Of a stretch of DNA of 64,000 bases, positions 24,729 to 37,300 are shown in pieces. The position numbers were made by a program, and so were the translations under genes. Numbering within the stretch: the first letter of the stretch is position 1; the number at the start of each line of letters is the position of its first letter. The notes beneath the pieces were generated by a model. It ran no database searches, was not told where the DNA came from, and worked only from the letters and a program-made list of their open reading frames with translations. The stretch is taken from positions 325,403,294-325,467,293 of the forward strand of contig NC_053037.3 of assembly GCF_002575655.3 (NCBI RefSeq). Direction: 5' to 3'. Source of the stretch: Aegilops tauschii subsp. strangulata. Taxonomy: Eukaryota; Streptophyta; Magnoliopsida; Poales; Poaceae.

Positions 24729-26380
24729 TGATACGTCTCCAACGTATCTATAATTTATGAAGTATTCATGCTATTATATTATCCATCTTGGATGTTTTAT
24801 GGGCTTTACTATGCACTTTTATATTATTTTTGGGACTAACCTATTGACCCAGAGCCCAGTGTCAGTTCCTGTTTTTTCCTTGTTTCAGTGTTTCAAAGAA
24901 AAGGAATATCAAACGGAGTCGAAACGGAATGAAACCTTCTGGAGAAGTTATTTTTGGAAGGAAAGCAACCCGGGAGACTTGGAGTGCACGTCAGGAAAGC
25001 AACAAGGGAGGCATGAGGCAGGGGGTGCGCCCACCCCCTGGGCGCGCCCTCCACCCTCGTGGCTCCCCTGACGTATTTCTTCCGCTTATATATATCCATA
25101 TACCCTAAAACGATCGGAGAACAGAATAGATCGGGAGTTCCGCCGCCGCAAGCCTCTGTAGCCACCAAAAACCAATTGGGACCCTGTTCCGGCACCCTGC
25201 CGGAGGGGGGGATCCATCACCGGTGGCCATCTTCATCATCCCGGCGTTCTCCATGACGAGGAGGGAGTAGTTCACCCTCGGGGCTGAGGGTATGTACCAG
25301 TAGCTATGTGTTTGATCTCTCTCTCTCTCGTGTTCTTGAGGTGATTCGATCTTGATGTATCGCGAGCTTTGCTATTATAGTTGGATCTTATGTTGCTTCT
25401 CCCCCTCTACTCTCTTGTAATGGATTGAGTTTTCCCTTTGAAGTAACCTTATCGGATTGAGTCTTTAATGATTTGAGAACACTTGATGTATGTCTTGCCG
25501 TGCGTATCTGTGGTGACAATGGGATATCACGTGATTCACTTGATGTATGTTTTGGTGATCAACTTGCGGGTTCCACCCATGAACCTATGCATAGGGGTTG
25601 TCACACGTTTTTGTCTTGATTCTCCGGTAGAAACTTTGGGGCACTCTTTGAGGTTCTATGTGTTGGTTGAATAGATGAATCTGAGATTGTGTGATGCATA
25701 TCGTATAATCATACCCACGGATACTTGAGGTGACATTGGAGTATCTAGGTGAAATTAGGGTTTTGGTTGATTTGTGTCTTAAGGTGTTATTCTAGTACGA
25801 ACTCTAGGGCTGTTTGTGACACTTATAGGAATAGCCCAACGGATTGATTGGAAAGAATAACTTTGAGGTGGTTTCGTACCCTACCATAATCTCTTCGTTT
25901 GTTCTCCGCTATTAGTGACTTTGGAGTGACTCTTTGTTGCATGTTGAGGGATAGTTATATGATCCAACTATGTTATTATTGTTGAGAGAACTTGCACTAG
26001 TTAAAGTATGAACCCTAGGCCTTGTTTCCTAGCATTGCAATACCGTTTACGCTCACTTTTATTACTTGTTACCTTGCTGTTTTATATTTTCAGATTACAA
26101 AAACCTATATCTACCTTCCATATTGCACTTGTATCACCATCTCTTCGCCGAAATAGTGCACCTATACAATTTACCATTGTATTGGGTGTGTTGGGGACAC
26201 AAGAGACTCTTTGTTATTTGGTTGCGGGGTTGTTTGAGAGAGACCATCTTCATCCTACGCCTCCCACGGATTGATAAACCTTAGGTCATCCACTTGAGGG
26301 AAATTTGCTACTGTCCTACAAACCTTTGCACTTGGAGGCCCAACAACATCTACAAGAAGAAGGTTGCGTAGTAGACATCA
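24729..26380 (+). repeat. 3' LTR of the nested element
   Basis: 1652 bp, with the same ends as the 5' LTR. Small indels account for the length difference. Confidence 0.96.
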
Positions 26381-29300
26381 CCACACAACCCTGGCAACAG
26401 GACAATCAAAGAACAAATGCTGAGAGGTTTCAACTTGCTGGCAGAATGAACACATTGGATTCCCTGGCCACTTGCGCCGTCGCATCACTTGCCTCGTTAA
26501 AACAGCATCTTGCGAGAGTTGCCAAAGGAAGATCTGGATTTTAAGCGGAATCTTAGCCTTCCAAATCCATCTAAAGTTGCACCCACTAAGGGGTTTTTCG
26601 AGCCACTTATACATATATTTTGTAGTGTAGTTGCTTGATTTGTTCAGGCCCCAGTACACAGAGTCAGGGGCGTCCGACAGGCGCATGCCGCGGACCTGAT
26701 CGCGGATATTAGCCCATTGATCCATAAGATCTGGGTCTAGTCTTCTATGAAAGAAGCTGGAACAAACTACAGCCCCCATTTTATCCAGAGTGCAGTTCTG
26801 ATCGACACATATGTCAAATAGGCGGGGGAATTGTTCCTGAAAGGGAGCCAGCCCATTGATAGAATCTTTCCAAAGCCTGGTCAGATTGTCGGCCCCCACA
26901 TGGATTTTCCTGCCTATCATATATAAGTTCTTAATTTTCAGCAGGTTTTTTCCAGCAGGGTGAGTCAGAGAAACGAGGCCCCACGGTGACAATAGTTTGA
27001 TCACGCAAGTATCTAGCCCTGACAATATCTTGCCAGATCCCATTCTGGGTGTCTAACTTCCACCACCACTTAAGCATAAGGCTAATATTCTGCTTGCGTA
27101 AATCTTTAACTCCAAGCCCACCCTTATCTTTATATCTGCAGATTCTATTCCATCTGACCAGGTGGTATCTCCATTTCTTGTTGCACCCCTGCCAGAAGAA
27201 TCTCCTCCTATGCTTATCCAACCTTTCCACGAAGGTTTTGTTCATCAGCCACATAGACATGTGGTACAGAGATAGCTGAGTAACTACCGAGTCTAACAGG
27301 GTATGTCTCCCACCCATACAGGCAGGGTTACCAACCCACGCATCAAATCTAAGGAGGTATTTGTCGACAATGAATTCCCAGTTAGAATTTCTAAGAGCTG
27401 TGAAGCTAACCGGCATACCCAAATACTTAAGAGGAAATTGACCTATGTCACAATTGAAGAGATCGGCATAAGCTCTGGTAATCTGGGCATCCCCCCCAGT
27501 TAAAATCTCACTTTTATGAAAATTAACTTTGAGGCCAGACATCATCTCGTAAATATATAACAGGAGTTTAAGATTGGTAGCTTTTTCTATATCATGCTCC
27601 AGACAGATGATCGTGTCATCTGCATATTGTAGCACCGCAACCCCATGAGGAATTAAGTCCGAGGCCAGCCCCACAATGAGATTGCTTTTCTGGGCATTCT
27701 TGATCATCTTAGTAAGGCACTCCACGGCCAAGTTGAACAGGAAAGGTGAGTAGGGGTCCCCTTGTCGCACCCCTTTGGCGCTTTGAAAATAAGGTCCGAC
27801 ACAATTGTTAAGTTTGATACTAACCGTGCCGTTATGTAGGATTTGCTTGACCCAACCACACCATTTTGGATCAAAACCTCGGAGTTTATGACACTCCAAC
27901 AGGAAATCCCAATTGACCTTGTCGTATGCTTTTTCAAAGTCGAGTTTAAGAATCACCCCAACCCTCTTCTTGACATGAGTATAATTCAGGAGTTCATGGA
28001 GGGCCAGCACCCCATCCATAATGCTCCTGCCTTTAACAAAGGCATTCTGGGTGGGACTGATGAGAATATCAACATACCTAGCCACTCTTCTATCCATTAC
28101 TTTGGTGATCAACTTGTAGGGACAACGGAGAAGACAAATCAGCTGGAATTGCTGGATGCGGTCGGCCCCCGAGATTTTAGGAAGTAAGGTAATGATGCCA
28201 TAGTTAAGACGCTGAACATCAAGGGTGCCCTTATGAAAGCTGTCAAAAAGCCGCATGATATCATTTTTTACTATATCCCAGCAACACTGATAAAATTCGG
28301 CAGGAATGTTATCAGGCCCCGGGGCTCTGTTGACATCCATGTCAAACAAAGCATCTTTGACCTCTTGTTCAGAAAATTCTCTAATCAAGTATGCATTATT
28401 TTCAGCCGAAAGTTTCTCATTGTCTTCCCAGATACCAGGGTCCATGTGGAAAAGATTTCCAGGAGCCGGACCAAAGAGTTCTTTATAGAAGTTAGCGGCA
28501 TGGGCCAATAAGTTATCAGTGCCCTCGATCTCCACCTCTCCATATTTGAGAGCATGGATTGTATTTTTTCGTTTACGGCATTAGCTATCTTGTGAAAATA
28601 GTCCGTGTTACGGTCTCCCCTAAGCAGCCAGCGTTCATGCGATTGCTGTAGCCAATAAATTTCTTCAGCAGCTAGCAGCTCATGAAGCTCAAAGCACACA
28701 TCGAGTTTTCTACAGTATAACTCAGGCAAGAGTGGACCCTCCTCCTCTGCCTCTTCCAGTAACTCAAGCTCGAGACGTAGGTCCTCTTTTCGCTTTTTGG
28801 CGTGACCAAATTTATCCGAGCCCCACCCCTTGAAATAAGATTTAAATCTTTTGAGCTTGATATTTAGAATATCAATGGGGTCCGAGGCAACGACCCTTCT
28901 GTTCCAGATGTTAGCCACTAGGTCAAAAAACCTGTCATCTTTTAGCCACGAGAGATCAAAGCGAAACTCCCGGGTTTTAGTAGGTGCTCTCTTTTCCCCT
29001 TCAGTGTATATCAAGAGAGGATTGTGGTCAGATAGTTCTCTGACCAGTTTTCTCATGGAGACCATGGGGAACAGTTCCTCCCAAGAGTCAGACATTAGTA
29101 CCCTATCAAGTCTCTCGAGTGTGGGGTGGGATTGGTTGTTAGACCAGGTGTACTTCCCCCCACTCATATAAATTTCCCTAAGGCCTAGAGTATTGATGAT
29201 GGAGTTGAAAAGATCAGTTGATTTGGACCTATGCAACTTTTTATTTTTCTCACCAGTGTGTCTCAGAATGTTAAAATCGCCCCCAACAATATAAGGGATA

Positions 29301-29697
29301 TCAGTGTTATGGCAGAAACAAGCCAGTTCCATCAGGAAATCCTCCCTATGCTCCTCATGAGCAGATCCATAAACCACCAGGAGACTCCAATTTTTTTGGT
29401 TCTAAGATCTTTAACATTCAACTATAAGATATATTTCCCCTTAATGCATTTCAACAACTCCAGGTTGCTGTTGCGAATCCCACAGAGGATGCCCCCAGAT
29501 TTACCAATAGCAGGAATCCATTCCCAATGAAAAGAGCTAAAAGGGTCAAGTCTTCTAAGAAGTTTGGGAGAAAAGTCCTTTTTCAAGGTTTCATGTAACC
29601 CTAGGAAATCGATGGAATGGTCACTAATAATATCAGAGAGGCAGGTGGCCATCCCCTTCTTGCCCACCCCTCTGCAGTTCCAAATGAGACCACTCAT
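26381..29697 (-). pseudogene. LINE ORF2: AP endonuclease and reverse transcriptase
   Basis: Read on the minus strand from ATG 29697. 29697-29422 begins the endonuclease (WNCRG, then LHET with the catalytic Glu). 29377-28385 continues it with GGDFN and SDHNPL. 28535-26931 is the RT: RAPGPDNIP at residues 70-78, FEKAYDKVNW at 200-209, QGDPYSPFLF at 258-267, YADDT at 304-308. 27043-26381 has the zf-RVT region (CSFCQQVETSQHLFFDC). ORF2 makes the nick and copies the RNA at the target. At least three frame changes break it, and it is cut by the LTR element after VVW. Confidence 0.9.
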
Positions 29698-32593
29698 TTG
29701 GAATGGGTAGTTTGTTTTCTGGCTCTGGTGACCCTACCAGGAAGCAGGGTAGAGTCACCTGAAACACCAGCAGAGTCATTTTTCTTCTTTTGACTCCTAG
29801 TCACAGGCCTAGGTAATCGAACCTCCACTTTTTTCTTGCTCTTCTTAGCAGATTTGGATTTCACTAATTTGCCATTAACAAACTCATCCTCATCCAGCCA
29901 GGCCAGATTTAGGGGGGAATTTTTACCCAGCCCATTAGTGATAAACACCTCCTCATTAACTAAATTCTCCTGAGTGTTAGAATTCTTATCAACCAAATTA
30001 GCTCTCACTATTTCCAATTCTCTCAGGATGTCAACACAAGCAAAATCATTATCAGAAATCAAGACACCCATCTTAGAAGCTCGACTAATAATTTCAGAAT
30101 CAGCTAGAGCAGCGAAGGCATTTTTGTCATTGAGATTGGATTTACCTTTCATATCTCTGGCATTGATCAGATTCGCAGCTCTGGTTTCCATGTTCACGTG
30201 CTGGAGATGGGCGTTGTGCTGACTGAATCGAAGATGCAACTCTGGTGCAAGGGGAGGAGTAGGAATGATCTCCTCGCAGTCAGGATGAGGGAGTTGTACC
30301 GTGTAGTCCATGGAAACCTTCAGGTCTGGTTCAGCGTCTCCCATCACCTCAGAAATCTGAGTTAAGTTAGAGGTTGTAGAAGCAGAAATAGGAGGATCAA
30401 CATCAGTTAGATTATTCACCTGCAGAGTCTGACCACTAGAAGCCACTTGATCAACAGGATCATGCTTATGGTTGTCACTTGAAGGAAGCAAATAATCAAC
30501 CAGCTGGTGATCAACAGTCATTTCCAGGGCCATTTTCTTGATCAGTAGTGGGCTGTTGACACCACTATTTTCACTTTCAGAAGAGGCACTGTCAGCAGGA
30601 AGATAATCCTCGTCCTTAGGTGATGGCAAGCGACAGGCTTTACCACCACGATACGAGGAGGATTTGTTCTTATCATTCCTATCAGAAGATTTGTTGTCCT
30701 CTTTAGGAGGTGATTCATTCCGTTTACGCTTGGGAGTGGTATTTTTCTGACCAGCGTAGTGCGGCACCTGCACAGGTTCTTCCTCTCCGATCGTGTTTCT
30801 CACCAAAACCTCTTCCACCTAATATTGAAAACGATAGAAACGACCCCCTAAACAGCCTTCAGCCGAGGTAGGCAGCTTATCAATCTCACGACACCCCAGC
30901 TTGACCCGCACAGAGGAAGGGCGGTTGAGTGTCGACATGTCAATGTCTAGGGTCACCCCAACCAGCCCTGCAACATAAGCCACATTCTTATCACACCGTT
31001 TGTTAGGGGGAATTGTACTGATTTTCACCCAAGCTACTTCGAGCAAACCTTCAGATTCTACATCCTCAGACCAGGGAGTAATGCGAACTACCACCCCCAA
31101 AGCTTTGAGAGGGATATATTCCACGAACAGAGCTTTATCCACCTCCCTTTGATTAGGGAATCGCATCACATACTGCTTGGGAGCGATCAAGTGGGCTGAG
31201 CATCTCCACCCCTGCCCAATGTACTTTTCAAATTCATCTACCAGCTGCTTAGTGGTAATCTCCCCTTCTACAATCATGATAATGACCTTAACAATCCTCT
31301 CATAGTCTGACTGCTAACAGAATAGTCATGAATATAATGGAAACCTTGCCCTTTGGCTTGGAAAGCGCACATCGCAGGTATGCATTCCCAGGGGAGGAAA
31401 TCAGTGCAAATCACGGAAAGATGACCCTTCTTTTTACATCTAACGCATAGGGCTTGAGGACATTTAGCAGTAGGGTGCCCAGAATGATTGCAGATTTGAC
31501 AAATCTCAAAGGAAGCAACTAGCTGACCAGGGATAGAAGGAGGCTCACGCATCTTTTCAGGAGGAGCACTCTTGTCGGCGTTGCGAGGGTTCTTGCCGTC
31601 CCCATCCGCTCCCTAGCGATCTTGGTGGGCTAGGTGGTCATGCTGCGAGCCTGTAGCCTTCTCCCATCGATCGAAGCCCGTCTTGCCAGATCCCGATGGG
31701 GCAGTGGAGGAGGAGGCCCCCAACGCCGTCTTGTGAGTCCAGACGTGGCTGTCGCGGCCACGCCCCCCCGCCACCTCCAGCACGGCCGCGGCCACCATCA
31801 TCGCCACGGCCCCGACCTTCTCCACGGTTGAAACGGCCCGCGCCGCGGCCATGCCGCCCCGCGCCGAACCCCTCTTCTCTCATCTTAGGTGGCTTGCAAG
31901 GTGAAACAACAGCGGATCTAGGTGGGAAGGATGAGACAACCTGAGCAAAAGACCTAGAATCGCCACGGATTTTCCTCTCCCACCAGGAGAAGGAGGGAAG
32001 AACCCTAGATTTCTCTCTCTCTGGCCTCTCCCAGAAGTGAAGGAGGCAGTCTTCCAATCCAAAATGGGGGGACGAGAGGCAGCGGCGTCGCGATTTATAC
32101 CAGGAATCGGATCCGGAACCCTAGCCGCGGCCTGGTCATGGCGGTCGGATACGCCCAAGCCCACGTGTCGCAGATCCGGGTAGGGGGAGCGGTTTTCCGC
32201 CGGTCGACGTCCCAGGATCCCCGAACCGGCCAGGAGAGGGATACCGAGTCGGCCTCCATGAACCGCCCCCAAATTATGAGATCTACCGTGGGAGTACGAC
32301 GACTCGCCGCGCACGGTGGCGCCGGTCCCCCGACTCTCCGGCGGACGGCCCGTAGGTGAGGGGGAGGGAAGACGATCCCAAACCCTAGCAAAGTGACAGG
32401 GGAAGGGAATGATGTACCTGATGTCAATCACCTCGTCGACGCGCAGGGATCGGGCGTTCACCGTGACGCCCCGATCATCGAGGAGCACCAAGCGCAGAGC
32501 ATCCTGCCGGAGAAGAAGTTCGCCGGTGGCGAAGGTGATGGAGCGCGCCGCCATGAGATCCGGGGCGAACATGACCCGCCATCGCACGTCCAT
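29694..32593 (-). pseudogene. LINE ORF1: nucleic-acid-binding protein
   Basis: Pieces on the minus strand. 32593-31880 has the N-terminal region; 32057-31638 contains SFAQVV and a Gly/Arg-rich segment. 31552-31274 has two CCHC knuckles (CQICNHSGHPTAKC, CVRCKKKGHLSVIC). 31277-30819 is a DUF4283-like stretch (GWRCSAHLIAPKQYVMRFP). After a single TAG at 30821-30819 the same frame continues to 29694 with a Lys/Ser-rich C-terminal part. ORF1 proteins coat LINE RNA. Its TGA overlaps the ATG of ORF2 in the four bases ATGA. Confidence 0.82.
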
Positions 32594-32755
32594 CGTTAAT
32601 CTTCTTCACATGGAGATGGAGATATATATTGTGAGAACCCCGAAAGAAACTAACCTACCACGCGTAGGAGTATTATAGTAGATGAGGGCTTCCTAGTTAG
32701 CCCTCCATCGATTCGCCGGGTTCTTTGCATGATGCATATGAAGACCACTACCGTC

Positions 32756-32772
32756 CTATACTGCACCGCTAT
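32756..32772 (+). repeat. LINE target-site duplication, right copy
   Basis: ctatactgcaccgctat, identical to 17706-17722. It marks the 5' end of the minus-strand LINE. Confidence 0.9.
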
Positions 32773-32918
32773 ACATGCATGTACATTTAAAAAAAAATCA
32801 AGCTGTACAGGTTTGTTTTTTGAACTTCAAAATAATGAGCACAAAGTGCCCGTGCTCAACTGTCAATTTTCGGCCAAATTTGCCCAATCGGTTGTAAGAT
32901 GCTTTGACAGGAGAGTTA

Positions 32919-33549
32919 CAGCGTGTTTGGTTCGGGGGAATTCGAGATGGGGAATGGGAGTTGAGGGGTGAGGAGATTAAAAGTCCACTGTTTGGTTAGA
33001 GGGAATGGGAGTTTAAGTAGGAAGGGGAATGGGAGTTGAGGAAGCCAATTCTCACCTATTTCTTCCCGGGGGTACCCTGTTAATTCGTGAGCAGAGTTTT
33101 ATCCCACGCTAATTCCCATCATATACCAAAAAAGGGAATGGGAGTAAAAATCTACTTCCCATGACTAATCCCTTCATAAACACCCTTGTGCAAACTCCCA
33201 TTCCCCTGCCTAACAGCGTGTTTGGTTCGGGGGAATTCGAGATGGGGAATGGGAGTTGAGGGGTGAGGAGATTAAAAGTCCACTGTTTGATTAGAGGGAA
33301 TGGGAGTTTAAGTAGGAAGGGGAATGAGAGTTGAGGAAGCCAATTCCCACCTATTTCTTCCCAGGGGTACCCTGTTAATTCGTGAGCAGAGTTTTATCCC
33401 ACGCTAATTCCCATCATATACCAAACAAGGGAATGGGAGTAAAAATCTACTTCCCATGACTAATCCCTTCATAAACACCCTTGTGCAAACTCCCATTCCC
33501 CTGCCTAAGTGTTTACCAAACAGGCTGTAAGTGTTTACCAAACAGGCTG
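32919..33549 (+). mobile_element. MITE copy A (314 bp), split by copy B
   Basis: Starts cagcgtgtttgg and ends ccaaacaggctg, which gives short terminal inverted repeats (CAGCSTGTTTGG). It is flanked by tta at 32916-32918 and 33550-33552. After removal of copy B and one TAA duplicate its length is 314 bp, the same as B and D. The 3-bp TSD and short TIRs suggest a PIF/Harbinger (Tourist-like) MITE. No coding capacity. Confidence 0.85.
33214..33527 (+). mobile_element. MITE copy B, nested in copy A
   Basis: 314 bp, same orientation as A, flanked by taa at 33211-33213 and 33528-33530. It sits 19 bp from the 3' end of A, inside A's own taa. Confidence 0.88.
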
Positions 33550-33561
33550 TTAAGCCTTTGA

Positions 33562-34191
33562 CAACGTGTTTGGTTCGGGGGAATTCGAGATGGGGAATGG
33601 GAGTTGAGGGGTGAGGAGATTAAAAGTCCACTGTTTGATTAGAGGGAATGGGAGTTTAAGTGGGAAGGGGAATGGGAGTTGAGAAAGCCAATTCCCACCT
33701 ATTTCTTCCCAGGGGGTACCCTGTTAATTCGTGAGTAGAGTTTTATCTCACGCTAATTCCCATCGTATACCAAACAAGGGAATGGGAGTAAAATTCTACT
33801 TCCCATGACTACTCCCTCCATAAACAGTCTGCCTGTTTGGTAAACACTTAGGCAGGGGAATGGGAGTTTGCACAAGGGTGTTTATGAAGGGATTAGTCAT
33901 GGGAAGTAGATTTTTACTCCCATTCCCTTGTTTGGTATATGATGGAAATTAGCGTGGGATAAAACTCTGCTCACGAATTAACTGGGTACCCCTGGGAAGA
34001 AATAGGTGGGAATTGGCTTCCTCAACTCCCATTCCCCTTCCTACTTAAACTCCCATTCCCTCTAATCAAACAGTGGACTTTTAATCTCCTCATCCCTCAA
34101 CTCCCATTCCCCATCTCGAATTCCCCCGAACCAAACACGCTGTCCTGTGCAAACTCTCATTCCCCTGCCCAAGTGTTTACCAAACAGGCTG
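33562..34191 (+). mobile_element. MITE copy C, split by copy D
   Basis: Starts caacgtgtttgg (one change from the consensus end) and ends ccaaacaggctg. It is flanked by tga at 33559-33561 and 34192-34194. Length without D is about 314 bp. Only 12 bp separate it from copy A. Its right end is 180 bp upstream of the AP-4 beta start codon. Confidence 0.82.
33829..34142 (-). mobile_element. MITE copy D, inverted, nested in copy C
   Basis: 314 bp, in reverse orientation to A-C; on the plus strand it starts ctgcctgtttgg and ends ccaaacacgctg. It lies near the 3' end of C. The flanking bases no longer show a clear duplication. C and D together form a large inverted repeat that could fold back. Confidence 0.85.
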
Positions 34192-34370
34192 TGAGGAAAA
34201 CAATCCAACTGTTTCCTTTAATCCGTAAGCAGCGGTGGCAAGACGTATTTTACATTGTGGCCCACTTATCAGTGTCTCGTACTCCCCCTGGCCAGATCCA
34301 AGTGCCCACCGGACAAAACCACCAGTTGCAGTCGTCTTCCCCACGCGCGCCCAGATCCAAGCCCTCCGCC

Positions 34371-37300
34371 ATGGCTCCCACGGCGCCTTCGCCGGCGAAG
34401 TCCGCCTCCCCGTCCCAACCATCCGGGTACACCACTTCCTTCTCTGGCTCCCAAAATTGCTGGCCTCCCTAATCTTAACTAATCAATTGGGGCAATTTGA
34501 GAGCGTGCAGCAAGAGCGAGGTGTCGGATCTGAAGCAGCAGCTGCGGCAGCTGGCGGGGAGCCGTGCGCCAGACGCTGATGATCAGCGCCGGGATGTCTT
34601 CAAGCGGGTGATCTCTTGCATGACCGCAGGTATCGACGTGTCGGCGGCGTTCGGGGAGATGGTGCTCTGCTCCGCCACCTCCGACGTCGTGCTCAAGAAG
34701 ATGTGCTACCTCTACGTCGGTGTCCATGCGCGCGCCCACCCGGACCTCGCCCTCCTCACCATCAACTTCCTCCAGCGCGACTGCCGCGACCAGGACCCAA
34801 CCATCCGCGGCCTTGCGCTCCGCAGCCTCTGCTCCCTCCGCGTTCCAAACCTTGTCGAGTACCTTGTTACGCCGCTCACCACAGGGCTGAAGGACCCTAG
34901 TGCCTACGTTCGGATGGTCGCTGCTGTTGGTGCTGCAAAGCTGTATCACATATCTGCTACCACCTGCCTCGACGCTGACCTGCCTGCTGCGCTCAAGGCA
35001 CTTATGCTCTCGGACCCTGATGCCCAGGTGAGCTTTCATGCTACGAACTGTTTTGATGAAATCGTTATTTTGTTTTCTGGCGACCATGTTATTCTACATG
35101 CTTGCAATGATAGAATAGCTATGCTGCCTAAAAAATCGCAGCATGCATTGTGTTCATTAACCTGGAACTGGAAGTTAATCTCAACAGGAATTGAATTTTG
35201 TTACATGGAACTGAGTTAAGCTGCAAGTTATGATTATGTTCTCACTGAAAAACGATTTGGTTTATATCTTGCTTGTTTGAGGTTGTGGCTAATTATGCCT
35301 TGTCGGTTTAAATATGTACTATCATGTGATGCATCAAGTAAATGTAAGTACTTTGCATCAGATGTCCATCACAAAGGAAATTCCAACCAGCTGATATAAC
35401 CATGCTATCAACTTCAATATAAATATTTAGACGTAATTGGTTATTATACCAACTTGTCAATCTCTCCAAAGGACTTTGTGACAGAAAGTATACATACAGA
35501 ACCAGCTGTGGTAGCTTCTTGCAAATTCACAATCCCATTGGTTACGAAATTATAGGATTATAGTCTTATTAGGTAGCTTGACATATACTCCCTCCGTTCC
35601 GAATTACTTGTCGCAGGTATGGATGTATCTAGATGTATTTTAGTTCTAGATATATCCATTTCTGCGACGAGTAATTTGGAACGGAGGGAGTACACCCTAG
35701 TGTTTTTAGTTCCAACATATTATATTATATCCAGCTGATCTGACACTGAATCTGCGTCGATCTGGTTCTGGATTAGATATTGTGATCTGGAGTTTGATTG
35801 AGATATATTTATTAGATACAAGTACAATTTGGAGGAACAGATGCTCTCGGTTTCTAACTAAAATCAATCTGTATATCTGCGAAAATATGATTGAAGATTT
35901 TGATTTGAGGATAAGAAAGAGGAGATAGATTCCTTATCCACCGTTGTTGTGAGTTACCCTGCTTACTGCTTCTCCAATAGAGGTTGTGACGAAGCGTGAT
36001 ATGTCAGTGTTGGCGAATAGAAGAAAATTGACGGATCCACCAGAAACTTGCGAGGACTCAACCACTCAAGTATGCCTTATAACCATAGTACTCCTTCCAT
36101 TCCAATGAATAAGGCATGCACGCATTTCAAAATCCAACTTTGCCCATAAATTAGACCAATAATATATTTTTATGACTTAAAAATCATACCATTGAAAACT
36201 TCTTCGGATACGAATACAACGGTATAGTTTTTGTTACATATAACCCACATTTGGTTGGTCTAATTTATGGGCAAAGTTTAATTTTGGAATGTGTGCGCGC
36301 CTTATTCATTGAAATGGAGGGAGTATTCTCGATATTGTACTTTTCTTTTTGGAGCATCTAAACTCCACCCCCGACTTCTTCTAAAAACCGAGAAAAGGCT
36401 CACTTTCTCTCACCCCCTGTTCAAATACTCCCTCCGTCCCAAAATATAAGAACGTTTTTTATACTAGTGTAGTATCAAAAATGTTCTTATATTTTGGGAC
36501 GGAGGGAGTATTTCTTGCTTGGCACCAGGTCTCTCGTCTGTAAGGCATGCTTGAGCATGCATGCCTACATCATCGTCTTTTACATATCATCTGTATCCAT
36601 TGACCGGCCTCTATTTTTATCGATTGTTCTACAATACCACATCTGTTTCCAACGACCGGCCTCTATTTTTATCGATAGTACCGCAGTTAGATTCCATTAT
36701 TTGCGCCAGTCCCTTTGGCTAGTCTATGTGCGTATTGGCAACGATGAAGGATTGATACCATGGCCCTTGTATGTATATATAAACATACTGAGTCAAATGG
36801 AAATGACTTCGAGTGCAAATCTTTGAGCATCTCTAGTAGACCCCCTATCCTATAATTGCAAAATGTATCCCCTAACCCAGAAAAATCTATTTTGTAGGGG
36901 ATTAAACCTTTCTTCATTTAACAGAGCCCCTAAAACTTGATCCCTCAAAAAATTTCTTTTACCAATTCATCCAACCGTTTTCATACTTATCACCACATAT
37001 TAATTCAAAACTTGAGAATTCAAGTACACACAAGTCAAATACATATCAAATTTAATGTTCTCAAACTTAACTATTCAAATTCAAACACACCATATTGTCC
37101 AAATTAACCAAGAATCCAAATAAACATGATAAAAGCACAAGAATCGAGTGCTATGAAGTCGCCAATGATGCTCAATAAGATCTTCTTGAAGTTGGTTGTG
37201 AGCTTCTTAGTTCTTGATCCTTTGGTGTGCTTGGAGGAATGCTCCGATCCTGTTTTGGGTTATGTTCCGGCTCCACCTCGACACCATTGTAGAGATACTG

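Larger units (their letters stand above)
18392..26380 (+). mobile_element. Sabrina/WHAM-like non-autonomous Gypsy retrotransposon, complete
   Basis: Two LTRs (18392-20054, 1663 bp; 24729-26380, 1652 bp) start tgatacgtctcc and end gtagacatca, flanked by the direct repeat ccaca. Inside are a PBS matching tRNA-Asp, one intact 608-codon gag-like frame, a long non-coding segment and a polypurine tract touching the 3' LTR. No protease, RT or integrase is present, so movement needs enzymes from another element. The LTRs differ at few positions, pointing to a fairly recent insertion. The family name is from memory of the LTR start. Confidence 0.93.
17723..32755 (-). mobile_element. L1-type LINE, about 7 kb, carrying an 8-kb LTR element
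   Basis: The ends are set by a perfect 17-bp duplication (17706-17722 and 32756-32772) and a T-run at the left. Without the nested retrotransposon (18392-26380 plus 5 bp TSD) its length is 7.04 kb, near full size for a plant L1 element. On the minus strand it has a 5' UTR (32755-32594), ORF1 with two CCHC knuckles (32593-29694), ORF2 with AP endonuclease, reverse transcriptase and a C-terminal zinc-binding region (29697-26381 and 18391-18108), and a 3' UTR (18107-17728). Both ORFs have frameshifts, and ORF1 has an in-frame TAG, so it is inactive. Confidence 0.92.

Noticed and set aside
28233..28511. Plus-strand frames of 60-106 codons opposite LINE ORF2
   Set aside because: Antisense shadows of the RT and endonuclease coding sequence.
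32919..34191. Tandem repeats with spacers as a CRISPR-like array
   Set aside because: Units are 314 bp MITEs with TIRs and target duplications, in a plant genome.
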